Positions 6,286-12,440 of a DNA stretch of 12,440 nt are shown here, piece after piece. The notes below the pieces were generated by a model. The model was not told the DNA's origin and did no database searches. It saw only the letters and a list, made by a program, of their open reading frames with translations. The DNA lies in NCBI GenBank assembly GCA_025927515.1, contig JAICLG010000069.1, forward strand, positions 1 through 12,440, written 5' to 3'. Position 1 is the first letter of the stretch; every line of letters begins with the position of its first letter. Source of the stretch: Hyphomicrobium sp. (lineage in GTDB: Bacteria; Pseudomonadota; Alphaproteobacteria; Rhizobiales; Hyphomicrobiaceae). The position numbers were made by a program, and so were the translations under genes.

Positions 6286-7532
6286 CAAAAAACTTAGCCA
6301 TAAGCGCCAAAGGCCTCGGAAAGCGTTACCGGCTCGGATCGAGTCTTTCGGGACACGATTCACTCCGCGATCTTATTCAAGCCGGTGCCCGCTCCCTCTT
6401 CCGCCAGCCTGCGAAGGATCCCAAACCGCGCGCGGAGTTCTGGGCTCTCGACGATGTGAGCTTCGACATCGAGAGAGGCGAGAACGTTGGTATCATCGGC
6501 CTCAACGGCGCCGGTAAAAGCACGCTGCTCAAAATCCTCTCCCGGATTGTCACGCCGACTGAGGGAACCGCTCGGATCGAAGGACGCCTTGGCGCACTCC
6601 TTGAAGTCGGAACTGGTTTTCACCACGAGCTGACGGGTCGCGAGAACGTCTATCTCTATGGCGCCATTCTCGGAATGTCTCGCCAGGAAGTGGACAGGAA
6701 GTTCGACGCAATCGTCGAATTTTCCGAAATCGCCGACTTCATCGATACGCCCGTAAAGCGCTATTCGAGTGGCATGTACGTGCGCCTTGCATTTTCCGTG
6801 GCCGCGCACCTCGAACCCGACATTCTGCTGCTGGACGAAGTCCTCGCTGTGGGCGATTTCACGTTCCAGCGGAAATGCATGGATTTCGCGCACGCGCTCG
6901 AGCGCAAAGGCGCAACCATACTTTTCGTTTCTCACAACATGTTTTCGATCAAATCGATGTGCCAGCGCGTGATCTACCTCAAGAAAGGCAAGGTGGTTTA
7001 CGATGGCCCGACCGACGAAGGCTTAAAGGTCTACGAAAGCGATTGCCGGTTAGCAGCCGCGCCCTGGTTCTATCCGGACGCAGGCGGCAAGCGCGTTAGC
7101 ATTACCGATATCGCTCTTAGAGATTCGAGCGGCCAGGACAGGTCCGTTTTCGATTTCGGCGAACAAATGACAATTCAGGTCCAAATCAATGCGTTAGACG
7201 AAATCGAGGACCCTAATGTCATTATTTCCATCACCCGCGAGGATGAAGTTCATTGCGGCTCATTTTCCTCGTCAATGGAAGGCCTGAAGATCGATAGGAT
7301 GAGTGGCGTAGGCACCATCGAACTGACTACCCCACCGTTAAAGTTGGTATCCGACAAATATACCATTTCGGTTGTTGTGCGGGAGCGAGGCTTTGAAAAA
7401 ATGCTCAGTGCACAAATAGGTACATCATTCCACGTGAAGCACGATTTTCTCTCCGAAACGGCATTCGGCGTTTTTTATGAACCCGCCAGTTGGAGAATTG
7501 CAGAGATGGAAACTCGATCTAAGCAGGCTTAA
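6282..7532 (+). CDS. wzt: Polysaccharide export ABC ATPase with C-terminal glycan-binding-type domain (Wzt-like)
   Basis: This 416-residue ATPase has Walker A GLNGAGKST (73-81), the ABC signature YSSGM (161-165), Walker B ILLLDE (181-186) and the switch histidine in VSHN (H218). The N-terminal part carries RYRLG followed by a SLRDLIQ stretch before the nucleotide fold, as in teichoic-acid and O-antigen exporters. After about residue 260 comes a beta-rich extension of roughly 150 residues (for example FDFGEQMTIQVQI and YTISVVVRERG). It resembles the Wzt C-terminal domain, which in E. coli O8/O9a reads a terminal modification of the finished chain before export. Simple capsule ATPases lack it. 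This argues that the exported polymer carries a specific end group. It is coupled to the permease by ATGA. Confidence 0.92.
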   Translation: MTKNLAISAKGLGKRYRLGSSLSGHDSLRDLIQAGARSLFRQPAKDPKPRAEFWALDDVSFDIERGENVGIIGLNGAGKSTLLKILSRIVTPTEGTARIEGRLGALLEVGTGFHHELTGRENVYLYGAILGMSRQEVDRKFDAIVEFSEIADFIDTPVKRYSSGMYVRLAFSVAAHLEPDILLLDEVLAVGDFTFQRKCMDFAHALERKGATILFVSHNMFSIKSMCQRVIYLKKGKVVYDGPTDEGLKVYESDCRLAAAPWFYPDAGGKRVSITDIALRDSSGQDRSVFDFGEQMTIQVQINALDEIEDPNVIISITREDEVHCGSFSSSMEGLKIDRMSGVGTIELTTPPLKLVSDKYTISVVVRERGFEKMLSAQIGTSFHVKHDFLSETAFGVFYEPASWRIAEMETRSKQA

Positions 7533-7605
7533 CTGAATCAGCAGTTATATACTTCATCAAGATGCGCCAGCACCGCCCCAAAGGCATGGGGAGAAAACGT
7601 ACGTT
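7530..7605. repeat. Cluster of three inverted repeats between the ATPase and GNAT genes
   Basis: Three perfect symmetric elements fill this short gap. TAACTG-AATCAG-CAGTTA at 7530-7547 includes the ATPase stop codon. CCCCA-AAGGCA-TGGGG at 7576-7591 has a GC-rich stem. AACGTACGTT at 7596-7605 is a 10-bp palindrome ending two bases before the GNAT start. No T run follows any of them. The last two may affect ribosome access, since the only purine-rich site (GGGGAG, 7588-7593) lies partly inside the second stem. Confidence 0.4.
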
Positions 7606-7607
7606 CG

Positions 7608-8696
7608 ATGAAACACTCATCATCCATCGCACCTGAAGCTTCCGATGTCTCTCAGGTTGGCAGTGTCGGCAAAAAATTCGCGCAGCATGCAAAGGCTTCG
7701 ATAAATTCGGCATTGCGTGGCTCCATGAAAGCAGGATGGCCGGCGTTAGAGTGGACAGCAAACCTCATTCAGCGCCTCTCACGCGGCCCCACGCGAGTTC
7801 GTTGGAGCAACATTTGGGACAGCGAGCTGGACGAAGCTTTGAATACGTTGCCGACGATCGGAGGCTGCCCTAGAGACCTCTATCGCGAACTCGTAAAGGG
7901 AGAAAGTCCTCCTAAGCGGCATGCGCTTGTGAGCGAGGACTCCATTCCAATCGCAATAATATCGCTACGGAGACGCAACAGATACTGGGAACCTGTGACC
8001 TATCAATGCATCCCAAAGGCGATTGCACCCGCGTCAGATCATAGTGCACTTGGGCGCGCTTTGAACGCCTTAGGACTAGAAGTGCACGTAGGAGCGGGAA
8101 TTGGAGATGAAATTGACGAACTGAAGTCCTCCCAATCGTTTTCATATGAATGGTACAAAATCAATTTGCGAGAAGATTTCGAAGCTCATTGGCATTCGAA
8201 ACGCCGCATGCGTACCGTCAAGCGCGCGAGATCGCGCTGTGCGGCAATGGAGCGCCGCATCGACGGCAACGGCGATCTCGAGTGGATTGTAAATCAGTGG
8301 CACGAACAATGGCGCGACGACCCTGGCCAAGAAATCGTGGCCACCGAAGATCGACTGCGGTTCTGGCGCGCAATGATGGCAGCGCACGATAGGACCGCGC
8401 TCAAGGTCCACACTCTTATGCTTCATGAAGGAGCGACGCGCATAGCTGGGCTAGTGTTTACCACCCTCGGCGATACGGCAATGATCCAGTGCGGCGGCCG
8501 GAATATGGAGTTCGACGAGTCTTATACGTTTGCCGCCACGATATTGGGGGTGATCGAATGGGCCGTTGCAAATGGCTTCGAAACGCTGGACATGGCGGGA
8601 GGAGATTGGAAGCGCTACTGGGGCCCTGTCGGTGGGGTCCGGCACGGAGCCATTTTTAGGCCTCCGCTCATAAACGCTCTCGCTTGGGTGAGCTGA
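7608..8696 (+). CDS. BioF2/FemAB-like GNAT acyltransferase
   Basis: This 362-residue protein shows the FemAB-like (BioF2-type, Pfam PF13480) acyltransferase pattern in its C-terminal half. A basic stretch (SKRRMRTVKRARSRC near 197-211) is followed by a GLVFTTLGDTAMIQCGG strand pair (281-297). Then come FDESY (302-306), a helix and GFETLDMAGGDWKRYWG (323-339). Relatives in polysaccharide loci are assumed to acylate amino groups of sugars or peptides, but the acyl donor and target here are unknown. The first 60 residues, Ser- and Lys-rich, match nothing I recognise. The ATG at 7608 is the first possible start after the upstream stop in this frame, yet its Shine-Dalgarno-like GGGGAG is 14 bases away, which is long; the ATG at 7725 is an alternative. 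It is separated by 75 bases from the ATPase. Confidence 0.7.
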   Translation: MKHSSSIAPEASDVSQVGSVGKKFAQHAKASINSALRGSMKAGWPALEWTANLIQRLSRGPTRVRWSNIWDSELDEALNTLPTIGGCPRDLYRELVKGESPPKRHALVSEDSIPIAIISLRRRNRYWEPVTYQCIPKAIAPASDHSALGRALNALGLEVHVGAGIGDEIDELKSSQSFSYEWYKINLREDFEAHWHSKRRMRTVKRARSRCAAMERRIDGNGDLEWIVNQWHEQWRDDPGQEIVATEDRLRFWRAMMAAHDRTALKVHTLMLHEGATRIAGLVFTTLGDTAMIQCGGRNMEFDESYTFAATILGVIEWAVANGFETLDMAGGDWKRYWGPVGGVRHGAIFRPPLINALAWVS

Positions 8697-8793
8697 ACGT
8701 GGCTCCAACTATGGCAAAAACGATAGATGATACCGCGTCACCCGCCACGATTGAAGCGTGCGCGGTTGGCCGGTTTGCGCATTGTTCTCTGTG

Positions 8794-8799
8794 AAGGAG
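8794..8799 (+). promoter_or_regulatory. Ribosome binding site AAGGAG
   Basis: AAGGAG lies seven bases before the ATG at 8807 and is a near-consensus site, which fixes the acyltransferase start. Its strength contrasts with the poor sites of several neighbours. The rest of the 110-base gap (8697-8806) shows no clear promoter or terminator; TGCGC/GCGCA arms at 8759-8763 and 8777-8781 form at most a weak stem. Confidence 0.7.
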
Positions 8800-8806
8800 A
8801 AGCAGC

Positions 8807-9949
8807 ATGCGCAAAATAGAGTTCATCGAAGGAATGCGAGGATGGCTTTCCTGGACCGTCGTTAGCGGCCATTTAGCTGTTATGTCCGGCGTCGCCTCGT
8901 ACGATGGCCGACTGGCCTGGCTTCCTCGAGCGGGCTCGATGGCCGTCGAGCTATTCATCGTGATCAGCGGCTTCGTGATATGCAATGTCATCCTTGAGCG
9001 CCGCGAAAACTGGATTAATTATATTACGCGGCGCGGATTCAGAATATTTCCGGCGTATTGGGTTGCATATGCGCTCGCGCTCTTAATCTTTCCTATAGCC
9101 TTACATCTGCCCTCCGAACTCAATAACTCACATCTCGATGCCTACCAAACGCTTCACAAGTGGGCGGCCGCAATGGACGAGCATCCCAGGCGGCTCATCG
9201 CAATCCATTTGGCTCTGCTTCAAGGCGTCATACCGGACAATATTTGGCCGGGAGCATCTGAAGCCGTTCTGGGTCAGGCGTGGAGCTTGAGCCTTGAATG
9301 GCAATTCTACCTTGTAGCGCCGCTTTTGGTATTTGCTCTGTCGGTTCCTCGATGGCGGCCATGGTGCTTGCTCGCAATGATTACAGGAGCGGTGATATTC
9401 AAAAGCGGGTTGGCAGGAAGATACGACGATCCGGCGATACTACCGGCATCGCTTCATATCTTTTTGGTCGGAATCGCATCGCGGATTTGGATGCCACAGC
9501 TTGAACGGGTTAGGGTCTCGCCGACCGTTTGCGCGGCCGCTCTAGGTTTTGGCGCCATTTTTCCTGACATGCTGTGGCTCGTCATATGGGCTGCCCTGTT
9601 CGCCTACTATATCAACCGAGAAAGCTGGAATAAGGGAAGCCAGCTCTGGGCGCGTAATTTCGTGCAAGCGGCCTTTGAATCTCCCGCGGCACGTTATTTC
9701 GGCTCAAGGTCGTATTCGGTATACCTTTTGCATATTCCGCTTATCGAGTTGTCGATCTGGATCATAAGCGCAATCAAACCGCAGATGACGCACATTCAAC
9801 TCCTGTTTGCGTTGCTCGCGATTGCTCCGATATCGATCATAGCGGCCGCGGACGTCCTTTTTCGGTTGGTTGAGCGCCCGTTCAATAAGTTCGGCGGCTG
9901 GCTCGTGGAGGCGAAAGAGCATCGGACAAGGCCATTAAAGGCATCGTGA
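8807..9949 (+). CDS. Membrane acyltransferase 3 family protein (OafA/ExoZ-like O-acyltransferase)
   Basis: This 380-residue multi-pass membrane protein has the acyltransferase 3 (Pfam PF01757) landmarks. These are GMRGWLSWTVVSGH with the presumed catalytic H22, VELFIVISGFVI at 47-58, RRGFRIFPAYW at 75-85 and WSLSLEWQFYLVAP at 159-172. Near the C-terminus are RSYSVYLLHIPLIELSIW and the closing LVERPFNKF. Hydrophobic segments cover most of the length. Members take acyl groups from the cytoplasm and place O-acetyl or similar groups on glycans at the inner membrane. Here the likely target is the exported polysaccharide or its lipid-linked repeat. There is no periplasmic SGNH domain, so it is the short form. 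Length is normal for the family. Confidence 0.88.
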   Translation: MRKIEFIEGMRGWLSWTVVSGHLAVMSGVASYDGRLAWLPRAGSMAVELFIVISGFVICNVILERRENWINYITRRGFRIFPAYWVAYALALLIFPIALHLPSELNNSHLDAYQTLHKWAAAMDEHPRRLIAIHLALLQGVIPDNIWPGASEAVLGQAWSLSLEWQFYLVAPLLVFALSVPRWRPWCLLAMITGAVIFKSGLAGRYDDPAILPASLHIFLVGIASRIWMPQLERVRVSPTVCAAALGFGAIFPDMLWLVIWAALFAYYINRESWNKGSQLWARNFVQAAFESPAARYFGSRSYSVYLLHIPLIELSIWIISAIKPQMTHIQLLFALLAIAPISIIAAADVLFRLVERPFNKFGGWLVEAKEHRTRPLKAS

Positions 9950-10075
9950 CGTGACGCGCTATAAAACAAAGAATCGGGCTTGGCTCGCGCGACCGCTATT
10001 GCGTGTCGCGGATGGGTGCGTAGCAGCCGACGTCATCACCCTTCAATTCTATACCCAAAAGCGGACGTCCACGCG

Positions 10076-10876
10076 GTGAGGAACATTGCGAAAATTGCCG
10101 CTCGCTCGGTTGGGCTTCGCCGTACACACGTGGCTGCCGCTCGCATGTTTTTCGAACGACAGGGGCTGGCGACATTCCCGCCCTCCAGACCTCGGAACGT
10201 CGGCCGCATCCTTTGCTATCACTCCATCGACGAACCGCACACTGGCGTAAATGACGTACGCGCGAAGCGTTTCCGGGAGCAGATAGAGTTGGCTCTGGAT
10301 ACAGGCCATAGGTTCGTTCCGGCTCAACACATCGCGAGCCAAGGCGGATCGCGAGACGAGCTCGCCATAACGTTCGACGACGGTTGCAAAAGTGTCCTTA
10401 CCCGAGCCGCCAAAATCCTCAAAGAATATCGCGTCCCCTGGACTTTGTTCGTTGTCACGAATTGGAGTAGTCATCGCGAATCGTGGATGCGCGATCGCTT
10501 TATTGATTGGGCCGGTATCGAAAGCTTGATGAAAGACGGCGTCGAAATCGGAAGTCACACGCGCACACATCCCGACTTCGGACAAATAGATCCAGAGAGA
10601 ATGGCGGACGAGCTGGAAGGCTCGCGTCGCGACTTCGAAAAAAAATTGGGGTTTGCACCTTCTTCTTTCGCAATTCCTCTCGGCCAGTCGATGAACTGGA
10701 CTGCACCTGCGGCAGCCGCAGCGCGAAAAGCAGGGTATAAGTTCATCTATGCGCAGTCCGAACGTAAGCGGCCCGAAGGAACCATCGCCCGCACATTCGT
10801 CACCCGCTTCGATAACCGCCGCATATTTTTAGCGCTTCTTAGCGGCGCGTATGACAACTGGGAGGAATGGGTATGA
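10076..10876 (+). CDS. Polysaccharide deacetylase of the NodB (CE4) family
   Basis: From a GTG at 10076 the protein has 266 residues. The NodB fold is shown by RILCYHS (44-50), TFDDG (99-103, with the catalytic and metal-binding Asp pair) and the metal-binding H161 and H165 in SHTRTHPDFG. FAIPLGQS then stands in place of the common FRPPYG. It would remove N-acetyl groups from an amino-sugar residue. No signal peptide or lipoprotein box is visible, so it probably acts in the cytoplasm, like NodB, on a lipid-linked or growing chain. The start is uncertain: a TTG at 9980 would add 32 residues of low-quality, Arg-rich sequence, and an ATG at 10145 would cut 23. I prefer 10076 because RNIAKIAARSVGLRR looks like a natural N-terminus, though its ribosome site is poor. 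The stop overlaps the next gene as ATGA. Confidence 0.82.
   Translation: MRNIAKIAARSVGLRRTHVAAARMFFERQGLATFPPSRPRNVGRILCYHSIDEPHTGVNDVRAKRFREQIELALDTGHRFVPAQHIASQGGSRDELAITFDDGCKSVLTRAAKILKEYRVPWTLFVVTNWSSHRESWMRDRFIDWAGIESLMKDGVEIGSHTRTHPDFGQIDPERMADELEGSRRDFEKKLGFAPSSFAIPLGQSMNWTAPAAAAARKAGYKFIYAQSERKRPEGTIARTFVTRFDNRRIFLALLSGAYDNWEEWV
10861..10865 (+). promoter_or_regulatory. Ribosome binding site GGAGG deciding the glycosyltransferase start
   Basis: GGAGG is seven bases before the ATG at 10873 but only one base before the in-frame ATG at 10867. Proper spacing and the ATGA overlap with the deacetylase stop both favour 10873. The site lies inside the deacetylase gene, consistent with coupled translation. 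Confidence 0.65.
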
Positions 10877-11853
10877 CGCGTTCGCCGCGGCGAGTTTCGG
10901 TTATTGTGCCGACGTACAATCGCGCGCCGCTGCTGAGACAAGCGCTCGCAAGCATTCGTCGGCTGGAGGGCGATGCTTTCACCTTCGAGATCCTGGTGGG
11001 TGACAATGGATGCAGCGACGCAACGCGGACCGTCTGTGACGAGTTCGGAGCCGAATATATTCCGGTTACCCGCCACGGTGCAGGTGCCGCGCGGAATGCG
11101 GCTCTTCGGGCTGCCACCGGAGACTACCTCGCTTTTCTCGACGACGACGACGTCTGGCTGCCGACGCATCTCTCCGCGCATTTCGCACTTCTAGATGCTC
11201 GTCCAGAAGTCGATGCTGTCATCGGACAGGTGATTTACGCGACGCATGATCTCGCAACCTTGAGCGCCCCATTCCCCGATCCGCCTCCGCACGAAGGTGA
11301 ACCGTTGCTAAAGGCCATGCTGAGCGGATTCTTCCCCCAGATCGGCACGACAATCGCCCGCGCCCGGGTCCGTGAAAAGTTTGGCGAGTTCGACGAAGAG
11401 TTGATCGGCGGTCAGGATCTGGATTGGCTGTTGCGGATTGCACGCAATCGCTCACTTGCCTTCGCAGTCACACCATGTCTGTGGTTTCGAGCCCGACCGT
11501 ACGGAACGTATGATGCGCTTCAACTCAAGCGCGTTAAATTCGATCGCACCGTCTTCTTGCGCCATGCGGTACCGGAATGGCGGATCTGGCGCTCCCCCTT
11601 CGCATTTCTCAAAGCCTATACCGGAACGCTCAGGCACTTTTTCGATTACTTTGTCGATGCGGCTGCGCATCGGGCAGGATCCGGCGATCGGAGAGGGTCG
11701 ACACGGGCGTTGATCGGCGCCTTTTCCGTATTTCCCCTGCGTACGCTGTACTACGTAATCGCGCCAAAGCCCCTGAGAGCTGCGGTTCTCTCAATTGTCT
11801 TCGCGCGGCGAGGCGCTGTATTCCCGATTGAAGCGCAGCGCGACGGAGACTAG
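10873..11853 (+). CDS. Family 2 glycosyltransferase (GT-A fold)
   Basis: This 326-residue protein opens with SVIVPTYNRAPLL (9-21), the GT2 nucleotide-binding start. VGDNGCSDAT (42-51) and a four-Asp DDDD run at 90-93, the metal-binding DXD element, follow. GGQDLDWLLR (179-188) contains the presumed catalytic acidic pair. Enzymes of this type transfer a sugar from a nucleotide donor to a lipid-linked acceptor at the cytoplasmic face of the inner membrane. There are no clear membrane helices, so it is likely peripheral. Donor and linkage cannot be predicted. Its start overlaps the deacetylase stop by ATGA, and a functional pairing of sugar addition and deacetylation is plausible. A 92-base gap with no evident terminator follows. 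Confidence 0.88.
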   Translation: MTRSPRRVSVIVPTYNRAPLLRQALASIRRLEGDAFTFEILVGDNGCSDATRTVCDEFGAEYIPVTRHGAGAARNAALRAATGDYLAFLDDDDVWLPTHLSAHFALLDARPEVDAVIGQVIYATHDLATLSAPFPDPPPHEGEPLLKAMLSGFFPQIGTTIARARVREKFGEFDEELIGGQDLDWLLRIARNRSLAFAVTPCLWFRARPYGTYDALQLKRVKFDRTVFLRHAVPEWRIWRSPFAFLKAYTGTLRHFFDYFVDAAAHRAGSGDRRGSTRALIGAFSVFPLRTLYYVIAPKPLRAAVLSIVFARRGAVFPIEAQRDGD

Positions 11854-11945
11854 CACAGCGTGCGGAACATCGCCCGGGAGATCTACGGAATGCTGCTCAC
11901 ATAATTTCCGATCCGAGCCAGTGTATCAAGACGTGAGGAATCGAA

Positions 11946-12440
11946 GTGTCTAAGATAGATATTGTTGTTCCATGCTATAATTATGGTCGTTACCTTGGCT
12001 ATTGTGTCGAAAGCATTCTCGCACAACACGACGTTGATCTCCGCGTCTTGATCATCGACGATTGCTCCACTGATAACAGCAGCGAAATCGCAGAGGAGTT
12101 GGCGCGCCGCGATTCACGCGTTGAGTTTCGTCGCAATTCGGTCAACCTCGGCCATATCAAGACATTCAACATCGGCGTACTCGACTGGGCAACGGCCCCA
12201 TACACACTGCTAATTTCCGCTGATGATGCATTAACGCCTGGCGCGCTGAGGCGGGGATTAAGTGTTCTTGATGTGCATCCCGAAGCAGGGATGGTTTATG
12301 GAATTGCACGGGTCGTCGGCGGAGATGATTTTCCGCACGATACGAACGATCCGACAACACCTACCTATCAAATTATTTCTGGGCTTGATTTCATTCGGCG
12401 CAATTTCGAGGAAGGCAATCCGGTCCCCTCGCCGACCGCA
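11946..12440 (+). CDS. Family 2 glycosyltransferase, N-terminal fragment running off the right edge
   Basis: An open frame of 165 codons begins at GTG 11946 and reaches the right edge without a stop. GAGG at 11935-11938 gives a well-placed ribosome site. The translation starts SKIDIVVPCYNYGRYLGYCV, then VLIIDDCSTDNS (34-45) and ISADDALTPGAL (90-101), the GT2 nucleotide-binding and metal-binding elements. VNLGHIKTFNIGV in between is also typical. It would add a sugar to the growing chain in the cytoplasm. It differs from the preceding glycosyltransferase in its metal motif (ADD instead of four Asp), so it is not a recent duplicate. The rest of the gene and its length are not visible. Confidence 0.85.
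   Translation, partial: MSKIDIVVPCYNYGRYLGYCVESILAQHDVDLRVLIIDDCSTDNSSEIAEELARRDSRVEFRRNSVNLGHIKTFNIGVLDWATAPYTLLISADDALTPGALRRGLSVLDVHPEAGMVYGIARVVGGDDFPHDTNDPTTPTYQIISGLDFIRRNFEEGNPVPSPTA

Noticed and set aside
8711..8794. 27-codon open frame (begins MAKTIDD) between the GNAT and acyltransferase genes
   Set aside because: No convincing ribosome site, no known motif, and too short to distinguish from chance; it could at most be a leader peptide.
9980..10075. Possible N-terminal extension of the deacetylase from a TTG start
   Set aside because: The added 32 residues are Arg-rich and unlike a signal peptide or family sequence, and there is no ribosome site before 9980.
1..12440. CRISPR arrays, tRNA or rRNA genes, insertion sequences, toxin-antitoxin or defence genes
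   Set aside because: I looked for regular spaced repeats, cloverleaf-like stretches, transposase motifs and defence-type domains, and saw none.

Overview
The window is a surface-polysaccharide biosynthesis and export locus from what looks like an alphaproteobacterium, probably of the Hyphomicrobiales (Rhizobiales) type. That placement is an inference from the GC-rich third codon positions, the GTG starts and the general look of the proteins. No rRNA, tRNA or marker gene fixes the taxon. I see no mobile element, CRISPR array, tRNA or phage gene. All complete genes point rightward, and only the cut-off gene at the left edge points left.

Left edge (1-549): the N-terminus of a leftward polysaccharide co-polymerase (Wzz/GumC/ExoP type) is separated by about 330 bp from a rightward gene run. 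This divergent gap should hold promoters for both directions. It contains several weak promoter-like and inverted-repeat signals but no strong one.

Sugar-nucleotide section (550-5389): a left-handed beta-helix N-acetyltransferase, a Gfo/Idh/MocA dehydrogenase and a DegT-family aminotransferase form a three-gene module like wbpD-wbpB-wbpE. Such a module oxidises C3, transaminates it and acetylates the new amine of a nucleotide sugar. An extended SDR epimerase and a second DegT-family aminotransferase follow and probably make a second amino sugar. The dehydrogenase has Ala in place of the usual Glu of the EKP motif.

Export section (5386-7532): an ABC-2 permease (Wzm type) and an ATPase (Wzt type) with a C-terminal, probably glycan-binding, extension. 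The epimerase, second aminotransferase, permease and ATPase are joined by three successive 4-base start/stop overlaps (ATGA, GTGA, ATGA), so these four are almost certainly co-translated.

Decoration and assembly section (7608-12440): a BioF2/FemAB-like GNAT transferase, an integral-membrane acyltransferase 3, a NodB-type deacetylase without an obvious signal peptide, a family 2 glycosyltransferase and the first 165 codons of another one. The locus as a whole would make an acylated, amino-sugar-rich glycan that is exported by an ABC transporter, such as an O-antigen or capsule. No polymerase (Wzy) or flippase (Wzx) is visible here. I found no clear sign of a wholly new system. The most unusual points are the AKP motif, the co-polymerase beside an ABC exporter, and the set of three modifying enzymes directly after the exporter.
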